33,145 nt of DNA from CAYOHG01 sp964465125 (lineage in GTDB: Bacteria > Planctomycetota > Phycisphaerae > UBA1845 > Fen-1342): the NCBI GenBank assembly GCA_964465125.1, contig CAYXIO010000046.1, positions 1-33,145 of the forward strand, read 5' to 3'. Below, piece after piece: positions 1 through 7,587 of this stretch (positions within the stretch are counted from its first letter, which is position 1; the number at the start of each line of letters is the position of its first letter). The position numbers and the translations under genes were made by a program. A model generated the notes under the pieces. It did not search any database, had not been told where the DNA came from, and saw only the letters and a list, made by a program, of their open reading frames with translations.

Positions 1-708
1 CTCGCGCCCGCCGCGCCCCGCGGCGCCGAAGCCCGCGAACGCGCGCTCGACCCGCGCCGCGACCGCCTCGGCGTCGACCCGCCCGGCGCTGACCACCTGC
101 AACCCTCCGGCGCGGTAGTGCTGGCGCCAAAACGTGCGAATCGACTCGGGCGTGATGCGCGCCAGCGATTCCGCGCTGCCGCCCGGGTGGCGCCCCAGCC
201 GCGGACCCAGCGTCAGGCGCTGAAGGTCGATCCGCAGCAGTTCCTGCGGCTCATCCTCCATGTGCTTCAGCTCTTCCGCACTCAGGCGCAGCGCCACCTC
301 GCAAGCGTCGTCCGGGAAGGTCGGCTGACGGAACATCTCCGCCACCAGATCGACCGCGTCGTGCACAAACTCCGGCAGGCAGATCGTCCGCACGATCATC
401 GACTGCCGCCCGCTCACGCTCGACCACTGGATGCCGCGCGCGTCGAACGCGTCGGCCAGCTCCTGCCCGCTATAGCGCTGCGTTCCCTTGGAAAGCGTCC
501 GCTCCACCAGCGCGCTGACGCCCTCCTGCTCCTCGGGCTCGTCGGCGACCCCCGTCAGCATCCGAAACAACAGCGCCACCGTGCCGCGCGAGGGAAGCGC
601 GTCCGCAGCAAATTCGACTCCGCTCGGCAGGAACCGGTGTGAAAACACCCCCGGCTCGCCCGACGGCGACGTCAGCCCGGTGGCGTCGGATGGCTGGCGC
701 GCGCCCAT
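1..708 (-). CDS. M16 (insulinase/pitrilysin) family protein, N-terminal part, probably catalytically dead
   Basis: I translated this frame by hand; it stays open to the window edge, so only the first 236 residues are present. The segment around residues 63-76 (GVSALVERTLSKGT) lines up with the M16 zinc-site region, usually G-[LI]-A-H-F-L-E-H-M-L-F-K-G-T. In this copy the HxxEH motif reads AxxER: both zinc-binding His are lost and the Glu is kept. Later stretches (DDACEVALRLSAEELKHMED, then a G-x-R-L-G-R-H-P-G-G-like segment) also fit an M16 N-terminal domain. In M16B peptidases an active and an inactive subunit often pair, so this may be the inactive partner, with an active one possibly beyond position 1. 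Its ATG shares one base with the stop of the upstream phosphomannomutase (TGATG), which implies translational coupling. The family call is firm; the loss of activity is inferred from the motif. Confidence 0.8.
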   Translation of the reverse strand, partial: MGARQPSDATGLTSPSGEPGVFSHRFLPSGVEFAADALPSRGTVALLFRMLTGVADEPEEQEGVSALVERTLSKGTQRYSGQELADAFDARGIQWSSVSGRQSMIVRTICLPEFVHDAVDLVAEMFRQPTFPDDACEVALRLSAEELKHMEDEPQELLRIDLQRLTLGPRLGRHPGGSAESLARITPESIRTFWRQHYRAGGLQVVSAGRVDAEAVAARVERAFAGFGAAGRGGRE

Positions 709-2300
709 CAGTGCTCCACCGGCTGCCCGAGCAGCGGCGTCAGCTCCGCCAGCTTCGTGCTCAGCAAGAGGTCGTTGTCCGCCTCCATGTTCAGGCGCAG
801 CAACGGCTCGGTGTTGGAAGCCCGCACGTTGAACCACCAGTCCGGATACTGAATCGTCACCCCGTCAAGCTGGTCGATCCGCGCGTCGCGGTAGCGCTCC
901 AGCAGGCGCCGGAACGTCCCGTCCTTGTCTTCATTCTGGAAGTTGCGTTCGCCGCTCGAAGCATAACGAGACAGCGGCCCCAGCAGCGACGACAGCGACT
1001 GCCCGCTGCGCGTCAGCAGGTTCAGCATCGCAATGAACGAGAGCATGCCCGAATCGCAGTACCAGAAATCGCGGAAGTAGAAGTGCCCGCTCAGCTCGCC
1101 GCCGAACACGCCGTTGCGCTCCGACATCGTCCGTTTCATGAACACGTGCCCGACGCGCTCGCGGCGCGGAATGCCCCCGCGGCGCTCGATCACCTCCGCG
1201 ACGATCCGGCTGGAGCGCAGGTCGTAGACCACGGTCTCGCGCGGATGGTCGCGCAGGTACTCTCCAGCCAGCAGCGCCGTGACCAGGTCGCAGCGAACGA
1301 TCTCCGCGTTCTCGTCGACAAAAATGCAGCGGTCGGCATCGCCGTCGAAGCACACGCCCATATCCGCGCTCAGCTCCCGGACCGAGTCGCAAAGCTGCGC
1401 CAGGTTGGCCGCCACGAGCGGGTTCGGCGGGTGCACGAAGGTCCCGTCGTGCGTGAAGTTGAGCTTGTGGACTTGCAGTCCGTCGACTCCGTCGAACAGG
1501 ATCGGGAACCACCTGCCGGCGGCGCCGTTCGAGGCGTCCACCACGATTTTCAGCGACCGCACCGGCCGCAGGTGCTTGACGAGAAACGTGCGATAGGGCT
1601 CCGACAGATCGAGCTGCTCGATCATGCCGGCCGTCTCCGTCTTGTGCCGCGCGATGGCACGCGCGATGCGCTCGATCTCCTTGAGCCCCGTGTCCGCCCC
1701 GATCGGCTTGCCCTTCTGCCCGCAGATCTTGAACCCGTTGTAGTTCGCCGGGTTGTGGCTGGCCGTGGTCTGCACCCCGCCGCAGCAACCCAGGTAATTC
1801 ACCGCGAAGTAGACCTGCGAGGTGTCGATCAGGCCGATGTCGATCACCTTGGTTCCGGTGGCCGCGGCGCCCTCGATGAACGCCGTGCACAGGCTCGGAC
1901 TGCTGCGGCGCATGTCGCGTCCGACGACCAGCTTGTTGACCTGCGGATCGCTGCGGTCGTATCCGGAGAGCAGCGTGCGCAGAAAGGTCGCGGTGGCATT
2001 GCCGATCCGCCACGCCACGTCCTCATCCAGCGGCTCGGGATACGTGGCGCGCACGTCATAAGCCTTGAACACTTTTTCGATCATCCCGTCCTCGCGCTGC
2101 GTCAGGGGCACTGGGGAAACCGGCGGCTGTCCGACGATCGTCGCTTCGAACGACGGCCGACCGCGCTCATCATCGTTGAACTTGCAGCCCGGACACTTGC
2201 GAAAATTCGCGCGCCGCCGGCCGAGGCAGATGGCGTCCGACAGGCGAATGTGCTCCTCGCCCGGACAGTAGCGGTAGTACTCGTGCTGCGCGTTGGCCAA
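708..2300 (-). CDS. Phosphomannomutase/phosphoglucomutase with Cys-rich N-terminal extension
   Basis: This is an alpha-D-phosphohexomutase, a cytoplasmic enzyme that interconverts hexose 1- and 6-phosphates for nucleotide-sugar and polysaccharide synthesis. All four family motifs are visible: the phosphoserine loop TTASHNP (178-184, Ser181), the Mg-binding DGDADR (319-324), the sugar-specificity loop GELSGH (401-406) and the phosphate-binding RASNTEP (493-499). The usual family start corresponds to about Met73 (MIEKVFKAYDVR). The first 72 residues are extra and carry C12, H17, C25, C36 and C39 (ending CPGC), which resembles a metal-binding ribbon or knuckle. The start is TTG: GAGGAG lies 9 bases upstream, and an in-frame TAG at 2338-2340 excludes any earlier start. 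Whether it prefers mannose or glucose cannot be read from the sequence. It is followed without a gap by the M16-like gene. Confidence 0.92.
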   Translation of the reverse strand: MANAQHEYYRYCPGEEHIRLSDAICLGRRRANFRKCPGCKFNDDERGRPSFEATIVGQPPVSPVPLTQREDGMIEKVFKAYDVRATYPEPLDEDVAWRIGNATATFLRTLLSGYDRSDPQVNKLVVGRDMRRSSPSLCTAFIEGAAATGTKVIDIGLIDTSQVYFAVNYLGCCGGVQTTASHNPANYNGFKICGQKGKPIGADTGLKEIERIARAIARHKTETAGMIEQLDLSEPYRTFLVKHLRPVRSLKIVVDASNGAAGRWFPILFDGVDGLQVHKLNFTHDGTFVHPPNPLVAANLAQLCDSVRELSADMGVCFDGDADRCIFVDENAEIVRCDLVTALLAGEYLRDHPRETVVYDLRSSRIVAEVIERRGGIPRRERVGHVFMKRTMSERNGVFGGELSGHFYFRDFWYCDSGMLSFIAMLNLLTRSGQSLSSLLGPLSRYASSGERNFQNEDKDGTFRRLLERYRDARIDQLDGVTIQYPDWWFNVRASNTEPLLRLNMEADNDLLLSTKLAELTPLLGQPVEH

Positions 2301-2309
2301 CGGGCTGCG

Positions 2310-2315
2310 CTCCTC
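2310..2315 (-). promoter_or_regulatory. Ribosome binding site fixing a TTG start
   Basis: GAGGAG on the minus strand lies 9 bases before the TTG at 2300. No ATG or GTG start lies in frame between the upstream in-frame TAG (2338-2340) and this TTG. The site therefore decides that the phosphomannomutase is made with its Cys-rich N-terminal extension. Confidence 0.65.
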
Positions 2316-2424
2316 GCGGTGCGTCGCGCGGTCATGCTAGCGGTCGTTGGGCGGATCGGCTACTCTTACGGCCTGCGCGGCCGATTCCGCCACCACCCGT
2401 TCAGCACCCGGTACGGGAGCCCGA

Positions 2425-3582
2425 ATGCCCGCCTCCTTCGGCGTCGTCTACCCGCTCTGGGCGCACGCCCAGCAGGGCTCCGAGCTCCTGGATCGCATCC
2501 TGGGCGAGATCGGACCCGACCACCTGTGCGTTCCGGTCGTCACGGGCGCGGTGCGCGAGGTCCGCTTCGAATCCGCCGATGCGCCGCACCTCTTCCTCGG
2601 CGACGGCGGATGGCACTATCCACCGGAGCGCTCACGCTACGCGGGCAACGCCGCCCGAATCCGCGCCGCCGCCTGGACAGGAAAGAAGAACTGGCTCGAC
2701 CCTCTGCGAAACGAGGCGCAGCGGCGGGGCATCGCGCTGCGATTTCGAGTCGACCTGCGGTCGGCGGGCGCGCTCGGGCCCGCGGACGAGCATCTGCTGG
2801 CCCGCAACGCCTGGGGCGAGCCCGATTCGGGTTTGGGCCCCTGTGTGTCGTCGCCCCTGCTCCGCGACCTGCTGCGCGAGACGCTCGACGAACTCATCAC
2901 CTACCAGCCGGACGCCTTTCAGATCGTCGACTGGCTGCCGGGCCCCCCTGCGCTCGCTGCCCACGCCTTCCCCGGCTGCATCGACGAGCTGCTGCCGCTC
3001 TACTCGATCTGTTTCTGCCCGGCGTGCCGGGAGATTGCGGCGGCGGCTCGGCCCGCGACGCCCGATGCTCCCGCGGACGACGATGGGCTCGTCGATCCGG
3101 ACCTGGTCGCGCGCAGTGTCGAGGTACAACTCGCCCAAGCCGCTGCCGCCGACCCGGCCGACGCGTCCCGCAGGCAGGATCCCCTGACGACGCGCTACGT
3201 GGACGCGCTGGCTCGCTCGAATGCCGACTGGCTCGGCCGTCTGGCTCAGCGCCATGCCCCGCGCGCCTTGCACCTGCTGGGCAACTTCGACGCACTGCAA
3301 TCGCCGCGGGCCGCTCTGGCGGACGACGTGCGTCCGCTCGTACGCCTGCCGGCTGCAACGGCCCCGCTCCAGGACTGGCTGCGCTCGCGGCCGCGCGCCG
3401 ACGCCGGCGTTTCCATGCCCTGCTGGCGGCCGGCGTTCGTTCAGGGCCAGGAGCTCAACCGCTGCACCCAGCAGCTTGTGGACGCCGGCGCGTGCTGTCT
3501 TGACTTCGAGGGGCTGCACACGGCCCCGTCGCTCGCCGTCGACTGGCTGCGTCAGGCCGTTCGCTACGCCCGCCGCCGCTGA
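2425..3582 (+). CDS. Uncharacterised protein, possibly a TIM-barrel glycosidase-like fold
   Basis: The protein has 385 residues from the ATG at 2425, which has GGGAG 5 bases upstream. An earlier in-frame ATG at 2347 would add 26 low-complexity residues and lacks such a site. I do not recognise the family with certainty. The protein has no signal peptide or membrane span. It opens with FGVVYPLWAHA and has a central acidic/aromatic stretch (DAFQIVDWLPGPP), then SICFCPACREIA. A C-F-C-x-x-C motif after an Asp-rich strand is, as I recall, seen in hypothetical TIM-barrel glycoside-hydrolase-like proteins of planctomycetes. The C-terminal part (GVSMPCWRPAF ... CCLDFEGLHTAPSLAVDWLRQAV) looks like late barrel strands and helices. 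It is divergent from the phosphomannomutase across a 124-base gap. The coding call is strong; the fold is a guess. Confidence 0.75.
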   Translation: MPASFGVVYPLWAHAQQGSELLDRILGEIGPDHLCVPVVTGAVREVRFESADAPHLFLGDGGWHYPPERSRYAGNAARIRAAAWTGKKNWLDPLRNEAQRRGIALRFRVDLRSAGALGPADEHLLARNAWGEPDSGLGPCVSSPLLRDLLRETLDELITYQPDAFQIVDWLPGPPALAAHAFPGCIDELLPLYSICFCPACREIAAAARPATPDAPADDDGLVDPDLVARSVEVQLAQAAAADPADASRRQDPLTTRYVDALARSNADWLGRLAQRHAPRALHLLGNFDALQSPRAALADDVRPLVRLPAATAPLQDWLRSRPRADAGVSMPCWRPAFVQGQELNRCTQQLVDAGACCLDFEGLHTAPSLAVDWLRQAVRYARRR

Positions 3583-3628
3583 GGGTCGGGGCTCGCGAAA
3601 CCGCCACACTTGACATAGCATCATTCCT

Positions 3629-4219
3629 ATGAGCGCTTCGGTCTGTTCACGAGCCGTCGCGGTGCTCGCGGCCCTGCTGCTGCTGGGCGGGTGCGAACGC
3701 TCCAAGACCGGCACGGGCGCGCCATCGCCGGCGATCGACCCGCCGATCAACCCTCCGGCCGTCCTGCCTGAATACCGGTTTGCCGAGGGGCTGCGCGAGC
3801 AGTATCCCGAGGTTTGCGCGTTCCTGCGTGACTTTCTGGAGACCTGCCTCGCGGGCGATTACGCGGGCTATCGCCGGCACGTCAGCCGTTTTGAAAAACC
3901 CGAATCGCGCGAACGCTTCGAGGTGATATACCACGCCTTGCGCCGCGTTGCCATCGAGAAGATCGAGCCGCTCGGCGTCAGCGAGGGAAGCTCGCAGCCG
4001 ATCGCGTACCTCGTGGTCAGCGCCGCGGAGTTCGATCCCCAGAGCAACGTCTCGCTGCGTCACCGCGACCGCGGCCTGGCCCTGCTCGTCGTGTCCGAGG
4101 ACGGGGGTTGGCGGATGCGCGTCGCCCCGCCGGAATGGCAGCCGAGCGAGACCCCGCCCCCGCAGACGAGCCCCGCTTCCGCGCCAACAACGCAGTATCC
4201 GTGGGACGAAGACGATTGA
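3629..4219 (+). CDS. Uncharacterised lipoprotein
   Basis: This 196-residue protein starts with a short basic region, a hydrophobic run (AVAVLAALLLLGGC) and a lipobox LLGGC with the lipidated Cys at position 22, so it should be exported and membrane-anchored. A Pro-rich spacer follows, then a compact domain (about residues 50-165) containing EYRFAEGLREQYPEVCAFLRDFLETCLAGDY and a predicted beta-rich part (AYLVVSAAEF ... LALLVVSEDGGWRMRVAP). This resembles a small NTF2/SnoaL-like or lumazine-type accessory fold, but I cannot name it. The tail is Pro/Thr-rich. Its stop overlaps the next start (TTGA), so it is likely co-translated with the membrane protein that follows, and the pair probably acts together at the envelope. 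Confidence 0.72.
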   Translation: MSASVCSRAVAVLAALLLLGGCERSKTGTGAPSPAIDPPINPPAVLPEYRFAEGLREQYPEVCAFLRDFLETCLAGDYAGYRRHVSRFEKPESRERFEVIYHALRRVAIEKIEPLGVSEGSSQPIAYLVVSAAEFDPQSNVSLRHRDRGLALLVVSEDGGWRMRVAPPEWQPSETPPPQTSPASAPTTQYPWDEDD

Positions 4220-5172
4220 CCGCACTGCGACGAGTCGCCGGACGCTTCCGTTTCCCGCCGCAGCGTCCGCATCGGTTCATCGCCTGCCTGCTCATCGGGG
4301 CGTCTCTCGGGTCGCCGGCCCGCGCTTGGCAGGAAGCGCCATCGGCAGCCGCGCCGGCGCCATCCCAAGCAGCACCGACATGCCAACCGTCCGACGCGGA
4401 CGACGGCCCGCTGCCCGGGCAGGTACGAGACGCGCTGGTCGCGATCCAGGATTTCTCGTTTTCCTATGCACAGCCGGGCTTCTACGCGCTGCTCGAGTAC
4501 ATGCGCGCAGATCCGGATTTCGACCCTGCCGCCGGTCGCGGCGGCGCAGCCGGCATGCCCCTGACTGACTGGCGAATCCTGCTCGAGCGCCCCGCCGACT
4601 TTCGCGGCCGGCCGGTCTGCATCGAGGGCGTCGTGCGGCGCTCCACCGCCTGGCGACACCAGCAGCCGCAATACGCCGCCCTCGGCACGCTTTGGGAGCT
4701 CCAGCTCTCGCGCCGCGATCAGCCGCTGGTCTGCAAGCTGCTGCTGACCGAGCCGGCGGTGGACGTTCCGCTCGGCGCGACGCTGCGCGTCACGGGCATC
4801 TTCACCACCATCCAGCATTACTACAGCGAGACCCACCAGCTTCGCCAGGCGGCCGTGCTCGTAGCGCGCGGCCCGTCGCAGATTGCCGTCGCCGCCAAGC
4901 CGCCGTCGTCTGAGCTCGGCGACTGGTCGCGCGCCGGCGGCCTGCTCGCCGCCGGAATCGCCGGCCTGACGCTGGTCTGGCTGCTGCTGCGCCGCTCGAC
5001 GGCCCGCCCGCTGGACGGGAGCGCGCCGCATGCGACGCAGACGCCCGGCATTTCCCTGGCAGATCAGCTCCAGACGTGGGCGGAAACGGAGCAGGTCGGC
5101 CGCGAAGTCGTCGAGAAGCATGAGCGTAGCGGCACAGACGATCGCTCCGACGCTCCGGAGGCGCGCTCGTGA
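4216..5172 (+). CDS. Uncharacterised exported membrane-anchored protein
   Basis: I chose the TTG at 4216, which overlaps the preceding stop as TTGA. It gives 318 residues with a plausible signal peptide: an Arg-rich start, hydrophobic FIACLLIGASLGSP, then a cleavage-like ARA-WQ. In-frame alternatives are GTG at 4201 and ATG at 4108; both lengthen the N-terminus into the previous gene. After a Pro/Ala-rich spacer there is a domain with a beta-barrel-like pattern (VCIEGVVRRS ... ATLRVTGIFTTI), reminiscent of an OB fold. Then comes one transmembrane helix (LLAAGIAGLTLVWLLLRRS) and a short charged tail. The topology suggests an outside domain with a single C-terminal anchor. It sits between a lipoprotein and an amidohydrolase, with 4-base overlaps on both sides, so the three are probably one functional unit. 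The function is unknown. Confidence 0.68.
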   Translation: MTALRRVAGRFRFPPQRPHRFIACLLIGASLGSPARAWQEAPSAAAPAPSQAAPTCQPSDADDGPLPGQVRDALVAIQDFSFSYAQPGFYALLEYMRADPDFDPAAGRGGAAGMPLTDWRILLERPADFRGRPVCIEGVVRRSTAWRHQQPQYAALGTLWELQLSRRDQPLVCKLLLTEPAVDVPLGATLRVTGIFTTIQHYYSETHQLRQAAVLVARGPSQIAVAAKPPSSELGDWSRAGGLLAAGIAGLTLVWLLLRRSTARPLDGSAPHATQTPGISLADQLQTWAETEQVGREVVEKHERSGTDDRSDAPEARS

Positions 5173-6299
5173 TCATCGACGTGCACTGCCACTACACGCT
5201 GACGAGCCGGCAGCGCTCCGATGCAATTCCGCGCTTCTCGTTCGAGCCCGTGCCGCCGCGGGAATCCGCCGCGGCCGCCGACCCGACCCACCCGGACCGC
5301 TACGACTCCTGCGTCTCGCCGCGCTTTGCGCACAGCCTGCCCTGGCTGGGCATGCGCTGGCTCGCAGGACTCGACGGTCCGTCGCGCCCCGGCGACGAGC
5401 TCGACGGGCGGCTGGAGCGCTTCTACGAGCAGCATCTGCTGAGCACCGACGGCCCGATCGACCGCTTCGTTTTGCTTGCGTTCGACCATTACCACACACC
5501 CGCGGGCGATCGGACCGTCCTGCCGCGCTACCGGCTGTCGTTGGGCAGCGACATCTACACCTCCAACAGCCTGGCGCGCTGGCTTTGCCGGCAACATCCC
5601 GAGCGATTCCTATTCGGAGCGTCGATTCACCCTTACCGGCCCGAGGCGCTCGCGGCGCTCGACGAGGTACACGCCGCCGGCGCCTGCCTGGTCAAGTGGA
5701 TTCCCCTGCATCAGAACATCGACGTGCACGACCCGCGCACGCGCAGGTTCATGGCGCGCTGCGCCGAGCTGGGGCTGCCTCTGCTGGTTCACTACAGCGA
5801 GGAATTCACGCTGCGCACGCAGCAGCTCGAACTTCGTCCGCTGGCCCCGCTGCTGGAGGCTCTGCACGCCTTGCGGCGGGAGCGGCGCATGCCGACGGTG
5901 ATCGTCGCACACGTCGCGACCCCGGTGACACCGTTCGGCGAGCGGCGCTCGCACCGCCTGCTGCTCGAAGCGTTGCGCGGCGAGTTCGCCGACGCCCCGC
6001 TCTACGCGGACATCAGCGCGCTGACGGTCTGGGGCAAGGTGGATTTTCTGCGCTCGGTCGCGCGCGCCCAGGATCTGCACTTCAAGCTGCTGTTTGGCAG
6101 CGATTTTCCGGTCCCGCTGGCTCTTCCGCGGCTGCGTCGCGAGATGGGCCGCGACCGCGGCCGCATCCGGGCGATTCGGTCGTTGCCGCAGCAGGCCGCG
6201 CTGATCTTTCGCCGAGCGGGTTTCAACGAGATCGTCTTTCAGCGCGGCGCTGAGCTGCTCGCGAACCTGGACTATTTCACCCGCGAACGCCGCGCTTGA
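5169..6299 (+). CDS. Amidohydrolase family 2 (ACMSD-like) metal-dependent hydrolase
   Basis: The protein has 376 residues and starts at GTG 5169, overlapping the previous stop as GTGA. It opens with a metal-binding HxH (H6, H8 in IIDVHCHY). Further barrel signatures follow: GASIHPYRPEAL, LVKWIPLHQNID, LPLLVHYSEEF, VIVAHVATP, and GSDFPVP with Asp312 as the likely catalytic or metal Asp. This order (HxH, K/W strand, H, H, GSDxP) fits the amidohydrolase_2 superfamily, whose members include aminocarboxymuconate-semialdehyde decarboxylase and uronate- or resorcylate-type decarboxylases and hydrolases. There is no signal peptide, so it is cytoplasmic. The substrate is not predictable. Its coupling to a lipoprotein and a membrane-anchored protein is unusual for an isolated catabolic enzyme. 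Confidence 0.82.
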   Translation: MIIDVHCHYTLTSRQRSDAIPRFSFEPVPPRESAAAADPTHPDRYDSCVSPRFAHSLPWLGMRWLAGLDGPSRPGDELDGRLERFYEQHLLSTDGPIDRFVLLAFDHYHTPAGDRTVLPRYRLSLGSDIYTSNSLARWLCRQHPERFLFGASIHPYRPEALAALDEVHAAGACLVKWIPLHQNIDVHDPRTRRFMARCAELGLPLLVHYSEEFTLRTQQLELRPLAPLLEALHALRRERRMPTVIVAHVATPVTPFGERRSHRLLLEALRGEFADAPLYADISALTVWGKVDFLRSVARAQDLHFKLLFGSDFPVPLALPRLRREMGRDRGRIRAIRSLPQQAALIFRRAGFNEIVFQRGAELLANLDYFTRERRA

Positions 6300-6354
6300 G
6301 CGGTGACGACGAATCGGCCAGACTATGCGTCTTGCTGAACCGAAAGGCCCCCGC

Positions 6355-7587
6355 ATGAACGAGTCGTATTCGCCGCAACTTCCGCCGATTGACCCGCCGA
6401 CCTGGCCGCCGATCAAGCCGCCGCTGACGATTTCGCACGCGCTGCCGGGCGCGGGCTTCGAGACGATCTGCGCGCACTACGCCGAGGACGCGCAAGACCG
6501 CCACGGCGCCGCAGCCCCAGCACTCTACCAGACCTCGACGTTCATCTACCCCGACGCCGAGGCGTTCGAGCTGCGCCGCACCCCGGCCAGCCGGCATCAC
6601 GACTACAGCCGCATCAGCAACCCGACCACGCAGATTCTGGAAACCAAGCTGGCGCGGCTTGAGCAGGCGGAGTGGTGCGACGTGTTCGGCTCGGGCATGG
6701 GGGCGATCAGCGCGGCGATCAACGCTTGCGTGAAATCCGGCTCGCACGTGGTCGCGATCGGGCACGTCTACGGGCCGACCCGCATGTACCTCGACCACAT
6801 CCGCCGGCTCAACGTCGAAACCACCTACGTCAACGCCGAGGAAGTGTCCGACTTCGTCGCCGCCATCCGCCCGAACACGACGCTGATCTACCTGGAAAGC
6901 CCGACCAGCGGCTGCTTCGACGTACCCGACATGCACGGCATCTGCGCCGAGGCGCGCCGCCGGGGCATCCCGACGATCACGGACAATTCCTGGGCTTCGC
7001 CCTATTTCGCCAACCCGCTGGAGTGGGGCGTCGATCTGGTGACGCACAGCGCCACCAAATACATCAACGGGCACAGCGACGTCGTCGCAGGCTGCGTGAT
7101 GGGCCGCGACCGCGCCCTGCGCGACCGCCTCTGGCGCGAGGCCGAGCTCATCGGCGCGATGCTCGACCCGTTCGCCGCCTGGCTCATGCTGCGCGGCTTG
7201 CGCACGCTCGCGCTGCGCATGGAGCGCCACCAGGAAAACGGCCTGAAGGTCGCCAGGTTCCTGGAATCGCACGCCAGCGTCGCGCGCGTCATTCACCCCG
7301 GACTGCCCAGCCACCCGCAGCACGAGCGCGCCAGGCGCCAGTTCCGCGGCTACTCCGGGCTGTTCACGTTCGCGCTCAAGGACCCGTCGCAGGCCGCGAT
7401 CCGTCGCCTGCTCGATCGCGTACACCTCTTCCAGATCGGGGTGAGCTGGGGCGGGTTCGAAAGCCTGATCCTCGGCGGCGATTTCTTCACCAGGCCGCCG
7501 CGGCCCAAGGAGCACCTGATCCGCGTCAGCGTCGGACTCGAATCCGCCAACGACCTGATCGCGGACCTCGACAAGGCGCTGGAATGA
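6355..7587 (+). CDS. Cys/Met metabolism PLP-dependent enzyme (cystathionine synthase/lyase type)
   Basis: This is a fold-type I PLP enzyme of the trans-sulfuration family. The start at ATG 6355 (410 residues) is preceded by GAAAGG 8 bases away; an earlier ATG at 6325 would add ten residues. Diagnostic motifs are YSRISNPTT near the N-terminal active-site loop, ETTYVNAEE, YLESPTSGCFDVPD, TDNSWASPYF and SATKYINGHSD with the PLP lysine at K235. C-terminally, GVSWGGFESLI matches the usual substrate-carboxylate region. A Pro-rich N-terminal tail of about 30 residues (PPIDPPTWPPIKPP) is extra. Family members include cystathionine gamma-synthase, cystathionine beta- and gamma-lyase, methionine gamma-lyase and O-acetylhomoserine sulfhydrylase; motifs alone do not separate them, though DNSWASPYF leans to a lyase. 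Its stop overlaps the purB start (ATGA). Confidence 0.88.
   Translation: MNESYSPQLPPIDPPTWPPIKPPLTISHALPGAGFETICAHYAEDAQDRHGAAAPALYQTSTFIYPDAEAFELRRTPASRHHDYSRISNPTTQILETKLARLEQAEWCDVFGSGMGAISAAINACVKSGSHVVAIGHVYGPTRMYLDHIRRLNVETTYVNAEEVSDFVAAIRPNTTLIYLESPTSGCFDVPDMHGICAEARRRGIPTITDNSWASPYFANPLEWGVDLVTHSATKYINGHSDVVAGCVMGRDRALRDRLWREAELIGAMLDPFAAWLMLRGLRTLALRMERHQENGLKVARFLESHASVARVIHPGLPSHPQHERARRQFRGYSGLFTFALKDPSQAAIRRLLDRVHLFQIGVSWGGFESLILGGDFFTRPPRPKEHLIRVSVGLESANDLIADLDKALE

Noticed and set aside
639..3503. Plus-strand open frame spanning the phosphomannomutase gene
   Set aside because: It is the antisense shadow of an enzyme with all four catalytic motifs, and its own translation is low-complexity.
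3610..3615. Perfect TTGACA before the lipoprotein gene
   Set aside because: It ends 13 bases before the ATG, so a -10 box at normal spacing would fall inside the coding sequence, and none is visible there.
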